A stretch of 64,000 nucleotides of DNA from an uncultured Oscillospiraceae bacterium (GCA_934565655.1 CAKTIE010000005.1:1-64000); one strand, 5' to 3'. Counted from the first letter of the stretch, positions 34,465 to 43,458 are shown. Numbers and translations: made by a program. Notes: generated from the letters alone by a model not told the origin.

Positions 34465-34481
34465 TTTCTCGTCCTCCTTTG

Positions 34482-34504
34482 TTTGACTTTGCCTTTCTTT
34501 GACC
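34482..34504 (-). promoter_or_regulatory. CtsR operator, downstream copy
   Basis: On the plus strand it reads TTTGACT, then TTTGCCT-TTC-TTTGACC. The last two heptads have the 3-base CtsR spacing with one mismatch. It lies between the -10 element and the ctsR start. Confidence 0.7.
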
Positions 34505-34513
34505 TTTAAACGT

Positions 34514-34542
34514 ATGATACACCTGCTTGCCCATAATGTCAA
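34514..34542 (-). promoter_or_regulatory. Promoter of ctsR-mcsA-clpC
   Basis: On the minus strand TTGACA (34537-34542), 17 bases, TATCAT (34514-34519). Confidence 0.8.
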
Positions 34543-34550
34543 TAGGCAAA

Positions 34551-34567
34551 TTTGACTTTATTTGACC
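34551..34567 (-). promoter_or_regulatory. CtsR operator, upstream copy
   Basis: TTTGACT-TTA-TTTGACC, an exact match to the tandem-heptad CtsR operator, 8 bases upstream of the -35. Confidence 0.9.
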
Positions 34568-34710
34568 TTTTGTGTAAACAATTTATGAACGACCTGGGCA
34601 GCCGGAAGCTGCGGAAAAAAATGAAAGAAAACGGCATCGCAGGGCTGAAATTGCTGTACAAAAGGGGGAGGGGTAGGGTATAATAAAGAAAATACCAGAG
34701 GAACACTCGA

Positions 34711-34824
34711 AGCCTCCCCTGTGTAAGGGGAGGTGGCGCGCAGCGCCGGAGGGGTTGTCCGTTGTTGGGACAATCCCCCAGTCTCGCTTACGCTCGACAG
34801 CCCCCTTTACACAAGGGGGCCTTA
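34711..34824. repeat. Dispersed repeat family A, copy 2
   Basis: The second copy of the element at 24430-24581. It lacks the extra internal hairpin near 24451-24470 of copy 1 and differs in the middle loop sequences, as expected of a mobile palindromic repeat. Confidence 0.8.
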
Positions 34825-34853
34825 GTCCCCTCACCACCCGAAAGGAGATGTCT

Positions 34854-36647
34854 ATGAACACCAACTGGAACGATCCCAATTTCCAGGGCTTCAAGGGCCA
34901 GAACCCCTTCCACCGGGAGGGCCATACCCCCAAGCCCCGCAAGGCCGTCGGCACGCCTGCCGGCCGCACGATACTGAACCTGGCGGTCACGCTGGTGTTC
35001 GCGGCGGTGTATTTTTACATCGTCCTGCCGCCCATCAGCCTGAAAGCGCCGGAGTTCTATGTGTTTGTCCTGCTGGTGTGCGGCGTTTACGGCCTGTGCG
35101 CCATCCTGACCTCCGGCTTTCAGGGAAACGGCGCCAAGGGCTATTTCACATTTCTGAAAAAGCAGTGCCTGATCCCGCTGGTGCTGGCCGTTGCGCTGGT
35201 AGCCACTGCACTGATCGGCAGCGTGCTGGGCTGGCAGGTGTTCCGGGCCGACAGCTATCGCGATCTGCTGACGGTGGAGACTGGCGATTTCGCCGCCGAG
35301 GTGGAGGAGATCTCCTTCGACCAGATCCCCATGCTGGACAGAGACAGCGCCGCCAAGCTGGGCAACCGCAAGCTGGGCGAGCTGGCGGACATGGTGTCCC
35401 AGTTCGAGGTGGCCGACAACTATACCCAGATCAACTACAAGGGCCGCCCCGTCCGGGTCACCACATTGCAGTACGGCGACATCATCAAGTGGCTCAATAA
35501 CCGCAAGGCCGGTCTGCCCGCCTATCTCATCATCGACATGGTGACCCAGAATGTGGAGGTGGTGCGGCTGGAGGAGGGCATCCGCTACACGCCCGCCGAG
35601 CATTTCAGCCGCAATCTCTACCGCTATCTGCGCTTCCACTATCCCACCTATATTTTTGACGAGCCTGCCTTCGAGATCGACGAGGAGGGCCGCCCCTGGT
35701 GGGTCTGCCCGCGGATCGACCGTACCATCGGTCTGTTCGGCGGCACGGATATCACCGGCGCGGCACTGGTGAATGCCGTTACCGGCGAGACGGTGTACTA
35801 CGACGTGGCGGATATCCCCTCGTGGGTAGATCACGTTTACACCGCAGAGCTGATCATCCAGCAGTATGATTATCACGGCACCTATATCAACGGCTTCTGG
35901 AACTCCCTGTTCGGCCAGCGGGAGGTGACCGTCACCACCGAGGGCTATAATTACATCGCCATCGGCGACGATGTATATATGTATACCGGCGTGACCTCTG
36001 TGGTGTCCGACGAGTCCAACGTGGGCTTCATCCTGTCCAACCAGCGCACCAAGGAGACCCGGTTCTATGCCGTGGCCGGCGCGGAGGAGTATTCCGCCAT
36101 GGACAGCGCCGAAGGACAGGTGCAGCAGATGAAATATACCGCCACCTTCCCGCTGCTGCTGAACGTGGCGGAGCAGCCCACCTATTTCATGGCCCTGAAG
36201 GACGCGGCGGGGCTGGTGAAGATGTACGCCATGGTCAACGTCAGCCAGTACCAGATCGTGGCCACCGGCGCCACCGTGGCGGAGTGTGAGACCAATTACC
36301 GCCAGATGCTGCTGAACGGCGGGCTGATCCAGCCGGAGGACAGCGCTCTGCCGGAGGATCAGCTGGCGCTGACCGACGCCCGTACCGGAACCATCACCGA
36401 CATCCGCAGCGCCGTCATGGACGGCAATACCCGCTACTTCCTGTGCATCGGCGGCGAGTGGTATACCGGACAGGCTGTGGACACGCCGCAGCTGATCCTG
36501 CTGAACGTAGGCGATGTGGTGACGGTGCGCTGCTATGCGGCGGCCGGTGGGATCGCACAGCCCATTTACAGCATCGAATACAGCGGTCCGCAGACAGAGC
36601 CGGTGTCCGGCGATGACCTGCCGCAGGCACCGGAGAACGCGGCATAA
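34854..36647 (+). CDS. Unrecognised membrane protein with large extracytoplasmic domain
   Basis: A 597-residue protein. A Gly/Asn/Pro-rich cytoplasmic tail (1-40) precedes three membrane helices at about 42-64, 71-91 and 108-129. A large extracytoplasmic domain of some 460 residues follows. The family was not recognised. AAAGGAG is 6 bases before the ATG at 34854. The preceding dispersed repeat lies in its 5' untranslated region. A weak TATAAT (34679-34684) is the only promoter candidate seen. Confidence 0.75.
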   Translation: MNTNWNDPNFQGFKGQNPFHREGHTPKPRKAVGTPAGRTILNLAVTLVFAAVYFYIVLPPISLKAPEFYVFVLLVCGVYGLCAILTSGFQGNGAKGYFTFLKKQCLIPLVLAVALVATALIGSVLGWQVFRADSYRDLLTVETGDFAAEVEEISFDQIPMLDRDSAAKLGNRKLGELADMVSQFEVADNYTQINYKGRPVRVTTLQYGDIIKWLNNRKAGLPAYLIIDMVTQNVEVVRLEEGIRYTPAEHFSRNLYRYLRFHYPTYIFDEPAFEIDEEGRPWWVCPRIDRTIGLFGGTDITGAALVNAVTGETVYYDVADIPSWVDHVYTAELIIQQYDYHGTYINGFWNSLFGQREVTVTTEGYNYIAIGDDVYMYTGVTSVVSDESNVGFILSNQRTKETRFYAVAGAEEYSAMDSAEGQVQQMKYTATFPLLLNVAEQPTYFMALKDAAGLVKMYAMVNVSQYQIVATGATVAECETNYRQMLLNGGLIQPEDSALPEDQLALTDARTGTITDIRSAVMDGNTRYFLCIGGEWYTGQAVDTPQLILLNVGDVVTVRCYAAAGGIAQPIYSIEYSGPQTEPVSGDDLPQAPENAA

Positions 36648-36652
36648 AGCAC

Positions 36653-36683
36653 AAAAAACAGACGCCGAAGGCGTCTGTTTTTT
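36653..36683 (+). terminator. Intrinsic terminator
   Basis: A perfect 14-bp stem (36653-36666 with 36670-36683), loop GAA, with A6 and T6 in the arms. Confidence 0.92.
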
Positions 36684-36706
36684 TGCGCCGTTCAGGGAGT
36701 GTGCCC

Positions 36707-36735
36707 TTGACAGCGGATGGCTCTTGTACTATAAT
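36707..36735 (+). promoter_or_regulatory. Consensus promoter of the AbrB/ABC operon
   Basis: TTGACA (36707-36712), 17 bases, TATAAT (36730-36735), a full consensus match. Confidence 0.92.
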
Positions 36736-36749
36736 GTGGGTAAAGTAAG

Positions 36750-36764
36750 AAAAGTTATACTTTT
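36750..36764 (+). promoter_or_regulatory. Candidate operator of the AbrB-type regulator
   Basis: AAAAGT-TAT-ACTTTT is a perfect 6-3-6 palindrome 15 bases after the -10 and 17 bases before the start codon, well placed for autorepression. Confidence 0.5.
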
Positions 36765-36780
36765 GAAACGGAGTGATACC

Positions 36781-37017
36781 ATGAAAAGTACAAGACGGGA
36801 TGACCGGCACTATATGAGCTCGGTGCGGGTGGGGCCCAAGGGCCAGATCGTGATCCCCAAGGAGGCGCGGGAGATGTTCGGCATCGAGCCGGGGGATATG
36901 CTGGTGCTGCTGGCGGACAAGAAGCGGGGCATCGCCCTGCAGACGCCGGAAAAGCTGCACCCCATGCTGAAGCAGGTCTTTGACGGTATCCCTGAGGATG
37001 GGGAGGACGAGGAATGA
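36781..37017 (+). CDS. AbrB/SpoVT-family transcription factor
   Basis: A 78-residue protein with one swapped-hairpin AbrB domain, VGPKGQIVIPKEAREMFGIE and PGDMLVLL. It probably controls the downstream ABC genes and its own promoter through the palindrome at 36750-36764. GGAG precedes the start. Its stop overlaps the ATPase start as ATGA. Confidence 0.9.
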   Translation: MKSTRRDDRHYMSSVRVGPKGQIVIPKEAREMFGIEPGDMLVLLADKKRGIALQTPEKLHPMLKQVFDGIPEDGEDEE

Positions 37018-37751
37018 ACGCATTGGAGGTACGGGGCCTTTGCAAGACCTACCCCGCCTTTGTCCTGAAGGACGTGTCCTTCGACGTGCCCCAGGGCACG
37101 GTGGTGGGCTTCATCGGCCGCAACGGCGCGGGCAAGTCCACCACGCTGAAGTCTATTCTGGGCCTGGTGCATCCTGACGGCGGCGACGTAAGCTTCTTCG
37201 GTCAGGATGTGCGGCAGCACGAGCGGGAATTCAAGGAGCAGATCGGCGTGGTGCTGGGCGGCATCGACTTCTATCCCAAGAAGAAGGTCAAAACCATCAC
37301 CGACGTGACCCGGCGGTTTTACAGCAACTGGGACGAGACGAAGTACCGGCACTATCTGAAGCTGTTCAGCATCGACGAGAGCAAGCGGGTGGATCAGCTG
37401 TCCAGCGGCATGAAGGTGAAGTATCTGCTGGCGCTGGCGCTGAGCCATAACGCAAAGCTGCTGATCCTGGACGAACCCACCAGCGGCCTTGACCCCGTGT
37501 CTCGTGACGAGCTGGCGGAGCTGTTCCGGGCCATCGTGGCGGATGGACAGCGGAGTATTCTGTTCTCCACCCACATTACGTCCGATCTGGAGAAGTGCGC
37601 CAGCCACATCACATTCATCAAGGATGGCGAAATTTTCCACAGCTCCACCGTGGCGGAGTTCATGGCGGCTTACGCCGACCGGGGCGCCACGCTGGAGGAT
37701 ATCATCGTTTCCGTGGAGAGGAGGGGATTGGATGAAAGCGCTATTATATAA
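37014..37751 (+). CDS. ABC transporter ATP-binding protein (YtrB-like)
   Basis: A 245-residue ABC ATPase. Walker A is GRNGAGKST, the Q-loop sits in EQIGVVLGG, the signature reads LSSGM (Q/G variant), Walker B is LLILDEPTSGLDP and the H-loop STH. It resembles ATPases of small two-gene exporters such as YtrB or those adjoining AbrB or GntR regulators. It overlaps the regulator by 4 bases and the permease by 20. Confidence 0.93.
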   Translation: MNALEVRGLCKTYPAFVLKDVSFDVPQGTVVGFIGRNGAGKSTTLKSILGLVHPDGGDVSFFGQDVRQHEREFKEQIGVVLGGIDFYPKKKVKTITDVTRRFYSNWDETKYRHYLKLFSIDESKRVDQLSSGMKVKYLLALALSHNAKLLILDEPTSGLDPVSRDELAELFRAIVADGQRSILFSTHITSDLEKCASHITFIKDGEIFHSSTVAEFMAAYADRGATLEDIIVSVERRGLDESAII

Positions 37752-38376
37752 GCAGCTGCGGCTGGTGTGCCATCCCATGACGCCGGTGTTCTGCCTGTTC
37801 GGCATCATGGTGCTGATCCCCAACTATCCCTATACCATCATCTTTTTCTATGTGATGCTGGGCCTGTTCTTCACGTTCCTGAACGTCCGGGAGCAGAAGG
37901 ATATCTACTATTCCGCCATCCTGCCGGTGCCCAAGCGGGACACGGTGAAGGCGGGCTGCGTGCTGGTGGCGCTGGTGGAGCTGCTGTCGCTGGCGGTGCT
38001 GGTGCCCTGTGCGCTGCTGGCGGTGCGCTTGCAGCCGGACAAGGACAATCTGGTGGGCATGGATCCCAATCTGGCGCTGTTTGCGGCGGGCTTCCTGATG
38101 TACGCGGTGTTCAACGCGGTGTTCCTGACCGACTTCTACCGCAGCGGCTATAAGGTGGGCGTGGCCTTCGTCAAGGCGCTGATCCCCGTGACGCTGCTGA
38201 TGATCGTGTGCGAGGCGCTGCCCCATTTTCCGGGACTGGGCTGGCTGGACGATCTGGACGAGGCCACGCAGCTGCGGCTGCTGCCGGTGCTGATCGTCAG
38301 CGTTGTGATATACGGAGTAGGCATGCTGCTGACCTTCCAGAAAGCGGCGGAGCTGTATGAAAAGGTAGACCTATGA
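37732..38376 (+). CDS. ABC-2-type permease
   Basis: A 214-residue membrane protein with six predicted helices that pairs with the ATPase upstream. The N-terminus KALLYKQLRL and the NVREQKDIYYSAILPVPKRD segment are typical of the ABC2_membrane_5 group of exporter subunits. The substrate is unknown, possibly an antimicrobial or a lipid. The gene is last in the operon. Confidence 0.88.
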   Translation: MKALLYKQLRLVCHPMTPVFCLFGIMVLIPNYPYTIIFFYVMLGLFFTFLNVREQKDIYYSAILPVPKRDTVKAGCVLVALVELLSLAVLVPCALLAVRLQPDKDNLVGMDPNLALFAAGFLMYAVFNAVFLTDFYRSGYKVGVAFVKALIPVTLLMIVCEALPHFPGLGWLDDLDEATQLRLLPVLIVSVVIYGVGMLLTFQKAAELYEKVDL

Positions 38377-38410
38377 TAAAAAAGACGGCATCAGCCGTCT
38401 TTTTTATCAT
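38373..38410 (+). terminator. Intrinsic terminator
   Basis: A perfect 17-bp stem (38373-38389 with 38394-38410) with A6 and T6 in the arms. It overlaps the permease stop. Confidence 0.92.
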
Positions 38411-38417
38411 AAATGGT

Positions 38418-38507
38418 GTGTAGGGGGCGGCGTTCCGACGCCGCGTTCGGCTTATGAAAGCATCTGCGTTGGTTCATGCGGGCCGTCGGGGACGCCGGCC
38501 CCTACGG
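38418..38507. repeat. REP-like palindromic element, family C
   Basis: GTAGGGG (38420-38426) and CCCCTAC (38499-38505) form the ends of an imperfect inverted repeat containing further short GGCG/CGCC palindromes. This TGTAGGGGC... type is widespread in gut Firmicutes. Only one copy is in the window. Confidence 0.6.
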
Positions 38508-38520
38508 ACATATGCTGTGC

Positions 38521-39396
38521 CTATAGAAGCCCTCTCATATCCTCCGGCAACGGTGCGGTGATATGCAGCAGCTCCTTCGTCAGCGGGTGCCGCAGCCACA
38601 GCTCATAGCTGTGGAGGGCCGGGCGGGCGATGAGGGTCTTGTCCTCCGCGCCGTAAAGCCAGTCGCCGGTAAGGGGATGTCCCATAGCCGCCATGTGGAG
38701 CCGCAGCTGGTGGGTGCGGCCGGTGATGGGCCGCAGCCGCAGCAGGGCGCGGTCATGGGACACCGACAAGACCTCATATTCCGTCCGGGAGGGCAGGCCC
38801 TCCGGGTCGATGCTGCGCTTGAGAAGCGACCCCGGCTGGCGGCTGATGGGCAGTTCGATGGTTCCGGTGAGCGGCCGGGGTACGCCGTCGCAGATGCCCT
38901 GGTACTCCCGGCGGAAGTCGTCGGTGTGGAGGATGGCCATGCACCGCTGGTGCATGTAGCCGTTTTTGGCGATCACCATCACGCCGGTAACACCCCGATC
39001 CAGCCGGTTCACCGGATGGAAGGTATCGCAGCCCAGATAGTGGGCTACCGCGCCCGCCACGGTGACGGTCTCCTCCGTCAGGGCCGCCGAGTGTACGGTG
39101 ATCCCGGCGGGCTTGTTGAGGATCAGCAGATCCTCGTCCTCCCACAGGATGTCCAGCGGATAGTCCACTGGAACGACAGGGCTTTCTGCGGGCGGGTCGG
39201 ACACATCCGCCGTCAGCACGTCGCCCTCATGGGCTATGGCCCGGACGGTGACGGGGCTGCCGTTCAGCAGAATGGCGTTTTCCCGCCATTTGAGGGATTT
39301 CAGCAGCGAGGAGGACAGGCCCAGCTCCTGCCGCAGCAGATGCCTGACCGTCTGGCCGGACAGCTCCGGCGTGATGGGCAGCGTCAGAATACGCAT
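38521..39396 (-). CDS. RluA-family pseudouridine synthase
   Basis: A 291-residue enzyme that isomerises uridine in rRNA or tRNA. An S4-like RNA-binding domain occupies residues 1-70, with a catalytic domain after it. HPVNRLDRGVTGVMVIAKN carries the catalytic Asp of the HRLD motif. LRPITGRTHQLRLHMAAMGHP is the second conserved block. The exact target position cannot be told. GGAGG lies before the ATG. Confidence 0.93.
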   Translation of the reverse strand: MRILTLPITPELSGQTVRHLLRQELGLSSSLLKSLKWRENAILLNGSPVTVRAIAHEGDVLTADVSDPPAESPVVPVDYPLDILWEDEDLLILNKPAGITVHSAALTEETVTVAGAVAHYLGCDTFHPVNRLDRGVTGVMVIAKNGYMHQRCMAILHTDDFRREYQGICDGVPRPLTGTIELPISRQPGSLLKRSIDPEGLPSRTEYEVLSVSHDRALLRLRPITGRTHQLRLHMAAMGHPLTGDWLYGAEDKTLIARPALHSYELWLRHPLTKELLHITAPLPEDMRGLL

Positions 39397-39516
39397 GAGC
39401 AGGGCCTCCTCTCAAAAATTTGTTGAAATATAGTATAGCACAACGGGAAAAAATATGATAGACTATATCGACATTATCCCATATGAACGCAAAAACGGAG
39501 AAAGGACAACAAAATT

Positions 39517-40626
39517 ATGACTTCTAAGGTTTATTTTGCCGATCTGCGTGCCGATTATCATGAGAATTTGCAGCAAAAGCTGACGCGCCTGATGAAAACG
39601 GCGGGGATGGGTGATATTGATTTCAACGAGAAGTTTGTGGCCATCAAGCTGCATTTCGGTGAGCCGGGCAATCTGGCCTATCTGCGGCCCAACTGGGCAA
39701 AGACCGTGGCAGACTTTGTGAAGGAGCGGGGCGGCAAGCCCTTCCTGACCGACTGCAACACTCTGTATGTGGGCGGCCGGAAAAACGCGCTGGATCACAT
39801 GGACAGCGCCATGGTCAATGGCTTCAACTACATGACCACCGGCTGTCAGATCATCATTGCCGACGGTCTGAAGGGCAACGACGAGGTGGAGGTGCCTGTT
39901 GTTGGCGGCGAATATGTGAAGAACGCCAAGATTGGCCGGGCCGTCATGGACGCGGATGTGTTCATCTCCCTGACCCACTTCAAGGGCCACGAGACGGCAG
40001 GCTACGGCGGCTGTCTGAAGAACATCGGCATGGGCTGCGGCAGCCGCGCCGGTAAGATGGAGCAGCACAACGCCGGCAAGCCCCATGTGAACCAGAAATA
40101 CTGCGTGGGCTGCGGCCAGTGCAGCAAGATCTGCGCCCACGGCGCGCCCATCATCACCGATAAAAAGGCAGCGATCGACCATGACAAGTGCGTGGGCTGC
40201 GGCCGCTGCATCGCCGTCTGTCCCAAGAACGCGGTGCAGATCAACTGGGATGAATCCACCAGCAACCTGAACCGCAAGATCGCCGAGTACACCAAGGCGG
40301 TGGTGGATGGCCGTCCCTGCTTCCACATCTCTCTGGTGATCGACGTGTCCCCCAACTGCGACTGCCACAGCGAGAACGACATGGCCATCGTGCCCAACGT
40401 GGGTATGTTCGCCTCCTTCGATCCCGTGGCGCTGGACATGGCCTGCATCGACGCGGTGAACGCCCAGACGCCCCTGCATGGCAGCGCGGCGGACTGCCCG
40501 GAGGATCATGAGCACGCCCATGACCACTTCCAGCGCATCCATCCCGACACGGATTGGCGCAGCTGCCTGGAGCACGGCGAGAAGCTGGGTCTCGGCACAA
40601 GAGAATATGAATTGATCAAGATCTGA
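39517..40626 (+). CDS. DUF362 protein with two 4Fe-4S clusters
   Basis: A 369-residue protein. A DUF362 domain (residues 1-180) includes AIKLHFGEPGN and LTHFKGHETAGYGGCLKNIG. A bacterial ferredoxin module follows with CVGCGQCSKICAHG and CVGCGRCIAVCPKN, two CxxCxxCxxxC motifs. Such proteins are common in anaerobes and are presumed to carry electrons or assist metal centres; the partner is unknown. It is a single gene with a strong terminator. Confidence 0.92.
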   Translation: MTSKVYFADLRADYHENLQQKLTRLMKTAGMGDIDFNEKFVAIKLHFGEPGNLAYLRPNWAKTVADFVKERGGKPFLTDCNTLYVGGRKNALDHMDSAMVNGFNYMTTGCQIIIADGLKGNDEVEVPVVGGEYVKNAKIGRAVMDADVFISLTHFKGHETAGYGGCLKNIGMGCGSRAGKMEQHNAGKPHVNQKYCVGCGQCSKICAHGAPIITDKKAAIDHDKCVGCGRCIAVCPKNAVQINWDESTSNLNRKIAEYTKAVVDGRPCFHISLVIDVSPNCDCHSENDMAIVPNVGMFASFDPVALDMACIDAVNAQTPLHGSAADCPEDHEHAHDHFQRIHPDTDWRSCLEHGEKLGLGTREYELIKI

Positions 40627-40632
40627 GCAAGT

Positions 40633-40661
40633 AAAAGGCCGGTGCACTGCACCGGCCTTTT
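40633..40661 (+). terminator. Intrinsic terminator
   Basis: A perfect 13-bp stem (40633-40645 with 40649-40661), with T-run ending TTTTTATTT. Confidence 0.92.
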
Positions 40662-40689
40662 TATTTGGTATGAAATCGAAGATTTCATG

Positions 40690-41220
40690 CTAGTCCTCGT
40701 GTGGCTTCGTCTCCTGATAGAACATGTTCCAATCCACCTGGTAGGCATGAAGGGTTTCCGGGGTGTGGCACACCATCCGCAGGGTCATGCCCTCATGGGT
40801 GCGGTCGAAGGCCACCAGCTCCCGCAGGGCGATGTGAGCCGCCTGGGGCAGCGGGTAGCCATAGACCCCGGTGGCGATGGAGGGGAAATCTACACTGCGG
40901 CAGCCATGCTCCCACGCCAGCGTCAGACAGGCGCGGTAGCAGGAGCCCAGCAGCGCCGCCTCGTTGTGACTGCCGCCCCGCCAGATGGGGCCGGGGGTGT
41001 GGATCACATATCGGCAGGGCAGGCGATAGGCGGCGGTGAGCTTGGCCTGTCCCGTTTCGCAGCCGCCCAGCGTCCGGCACTCTGCCAGCAGCTCCGGCCC
41101 GGCGGCGCGATGGATGGCGCCGTCCACGCCGCTGCCGCCCAGCAGGGAGCAGTTGGCGGCGTTGACAATGGCGTCCGCATGGGAAAGGGTGATATCGCCT
41201 AAAACGACAGAAACGGACAT
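40690..41220 (-). CDS. Macro-domain protein (ADP-ribosyl hydrolase type)
   Basis: A 176-residue MacroD-like protein. [24 protein letters not shown] and [16 protein letters not shown] are the ADP-ribose-binding loops with the catalytic Asn/Asp region. It would deacetylate O-acetyl-ADP-ribose or remove ADP-ribose from acidic residues. The ATG at 41220 is favoured because GAGGTG lies 6 bases upstream. The neighbours give no further hint. Confidence 0.93.
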   Translation of the reverse strand: MSVSVVLGDITLSHADAIVNAANCSLLGGSGVDGAIHRAAGPELLAECRTLGGCETGQAKLTAAYRLPCRYVIHTPGPIWRGGSHNEAALLGSCYRACLTLAWEHGCRSVDFPSIATGVYGYPLPQAAHIALRELVAFDRTHEGMTLRMVCHTPETLHAYQVDWNMFYQETKPHED

Positions 41221-41300
41221 AAAATGCACCTCAACTTAACAAAAACGTAACATAAGTGTGAACAAAAGTTGAATTTTGGACACATTCGACGGAGTGCCTA

Positions 41301-41329
41301 TTTACAGAAAACGGGAACCATGCTACAAT
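41301..41329 (+). promoter_or_regulatory. Promoter of the TIM-barrel gene
   Basis: TTTACA (41301-41306), 17 bases, TACAAT (41324-41329). Confidence 0.65.
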
Positions 41330-41366
41330 AAAAGACAGGAAGATGATCTCAGGAAGGAGCAACAGC

Positions 41367-42038
41367 ATGGTCAGAAAATATGTGCCTGTTTACGAGGGGA
41401 ACCTGCGGAAGCATACGCTGTCGGTACCCCGGTGCATCAGCGAGTGCAGCGGCATCCGGGTGTTTGGCCGCCGCATCAAGTCGCTGGTGTTCTCCACGGA
41501 TGTGGCCATCATCAAGAACATCAACGCCGACGCGGTGATCGCCGTGTATCCCTTTACGCCCCAGCCCAGCATCACCCAGGCCATCATCGGCATCTCCGAG
41601 GTGCCGGTGTTCTGCGGTGTGGGCGGCGGACTGACCAACGGCGTCCGCAGCGCCAGCATGGCGGCCTATGTGGAGCATCAGGGCGCTTACGGCGTGGTGT
41701 GCAACAGCAAGATCGGGGTGGACACCATCCGCGCCATCAAGGAGGCGGTGGAGATCCCGGTGGTGTATACAGTGATCTCGGAGAAGATGGACATCGAGCC
41801 GTATCTGGCGGCAGGCGTGGACTTCGTCAACGTGTCCGGCGCGGCCAGAACGCCGGAGATCGTGGCGGCCCTGCGGAAAAAGTACCCGGAGCTGCCCATC
41901 ATCGCCACCGGCGGGCCGACGGATGAGAGCATTACCGCCACCATCCGGGCGGGAGCCAATGCCATCACCTACACGCCGCCCAGCAGCGCGGAGCTGTTTG
42001 CCAAGACCATGGCCAATAACCGCAGCGAGCTGGAATGA
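41367..42038 (+). CDS. Aldolase-type TIM-barrel protein of unknown function
   Basis: A 223-residue protein. Repeating beta-alpha units end in IIATGGPTDESITATIRAGA, a typical phosphate-binding Gly-rich loop of ribulose-phosphate-binding barrels. CGVGGGLTNG lies mid-sequence and NADAVIAVYPFTPQPSI near the N-terminus. Databases often call such proteins simply 'hydrolase'. The reaction is not evident. GGAAGGAG precedes the ATG. Confidence 0.7.
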   Translation: MVRKYVPVYEGNLRKHTLSVPRCISECSGIRVFGRRIKSLVFSTDVAIIKNINADAVIAVYPFTPQPSITQAIIGISEVPVFCGVGGGLTNGVRSASMAAYVEHQGAYGVVCNSKIGVDTIRAIKEAVEIPVVYTVISEKMDIEPYLAAGVDFVNVSGAARTPEIVAALRKKYPELPIIATGGPTDESITATIRAGANAITYTPPSSAELFAKTMANNRSELE

Positions 42039-42102
42039 GCATATACCCCGTGCATACATAACATACCGCAGGGCTGACCGCGTGTCAACCCTGCGGTAAT
42101 TT

Positions 42103-43458
42103 TTACATTTCCAGATACGCCCTGCACTTGCGGTTGGCATCCTCCGCCACGCGGCCCTCGTCCACCGTGGCCAGACGGCCCTCACGGACCGTGACGCGGC
42201 CCTGTACCACCGTATAGTCCACCGGGCCCCGGACGCCTACCGTCCCCAGCACGGACCTGGCGTCGAAGCAGGAGCCTACCAGCTCCAGACGGCGGCTGTC
42301 GATCAGGAGCAGGTCGGCGCATTTGCCCACCGCCAGCTGGCCGATGTCATCCCGGCCCAGCAGACGGGCGCTGCCCCGTGTGGCCATCTTCAGGATGTCG
42401 TAGCCGCTGGGCGCGGCCTTGCTGGAGTTGAGCCGGTGCAGCAGGAAGGCCACCCGCAGCTCCTCCATAAGGCTGGAGCCGTCATTGCTGGAGCTGCCGT
42501 CCACCGCAAGGCCCACCGGCACGCCAAGCGCCAGCATCTCCGGGATGCGGGCGATGCCGCTGGACAGCTTCATGTTGCTGATGGGGCAGTGGGCCACGCC
42601 GGTGCCGGTGTCCGCCAGCAGGCGCAGCTCCTCGTCGTTGAAATGAATGCCGTGGGCGAACCACACATCGTCGCCGATCCAGCCCAGCCGCTCCATGTAG
42701 GCCAGCGGGCGGACGCCCTCCCGCTCCAGCATGAAGTTCTCCTCGTCCTTCGTCTCACACAGGTGGGTGTGGAGCCGGACGTGGTACTGCCGGGCCAGAA
42801 TGGCGCTCTGCCGCAGCAGCTCCGCCGACACGGAGAAGGGGGAGCAGGGTGCCAGCGCCACACGGTGCATGGAGCCGTAGGAGGGATCATGATATTTTTC
42901 GATACAGCGGATGGAGTCGGCCATGATCTCGTCCACCGTCTGCACCACGCTGTCCGGCGGCAGGCCGCCGTCCTTGACGCTGAGATCCATGCTGCCCCGG
43001 CTGAGGTACATGCGGATGCCCAGCTCCTGAGCCGCCGCCAGCTGTGTGCCCAGCAGGTCGCCCGCCCCGGCGGGGAACACATAGTGATGGTCGAAGCATG
43101 TGGTGCAGCCGTGCTTCATCAGCTCGCCCATGCCGGTAAGGCTGGACAGGCGGATCACGTCCTCATCCAGATTCTTCCAGATCTCGTACAGCGTCTTGAG
43201 CCAGTCAAACAGCTCCATATTCTGCACCTGGGGCAGGTTGCGGGAGAACACCTGATACAGGTGATGGTGGGTGTTCACCAGTCCGGGATAGCACAGCATG
43301 TGACTGGCGTCGATGGTCTCGTCGGCGGTAACGGCCAGCTCGGGGCCGATGGTCTTGATGAAGCCATCCTCGCAGTAGAGATCCACGTTTTGCAGCAGCC
43401 GGTCACTGTCATCGCAGGTGACCAGTTGGGCAATGTTTTTCAGCAGCAGAGTAGACAT
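42103..43458 (-). CDS. 8-oxoguanine deaminase-like amidohydrolase
   Basis: A 451-residue metal-dependent amidohydrolase of the AtzA/TrzN/8-oxoguanine deaminase group (EC 3.5.4.32 for that enzyme). Metal ligands are GLVNTHHHLYQ, RLHTHLCE and the His of FAHGIHF. AVDGSSSNDG holds the catalytic Asp, and the Zn-activating Glu is in LCETKDEE. The NTHHHLYQVFSRNLP start is characteristic of the 8-oxoguanine deaminase branch. It follows the nucleoside-importer operon across a terminator, which suits purine use; SsnA-like or guanine deaminase activity cannot be excluded. Confidence 0.82.
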   Translation of the reverse strand: MSTLLLKNIAQLVTCDDSDRLLQNVDLYCEDGFIKTIGPELAVTADETIDASHMLCYPGLVNTHHHLYQVFSRNLPQVQNMELFDWLKTLYEIWKNLDEDVIRLSSLTGMGELMKHGCTTCFDHHYVFPAGAGDLLGTQLAAAQELGIRMYLSRGSMDLSVKDGGLPPDSVVQTVDEIMADSIRCIEKYHDPSYGSMHRVALAPCSPFSVSAELLRQSAILARQYHVRLHTHLCETKDEENFMLEREGVRPLAYMERLGWIGDDVWFAHGIHFNDEELRLLADTGTGVAHCPISNMKLSSGIARIPEMLALGVPVGLAVDGSSSNDGSSLMEELRVAFLLHRLNSSKAAPSGYDILKMATRGSARLLGRDDIGQLAVGKCADLLLIDSRRLELVGSCFDARSVLGTVGVRGPVDYTVVQGRVTVREGRLATVDEGRVAEDANRKCRAYLEM

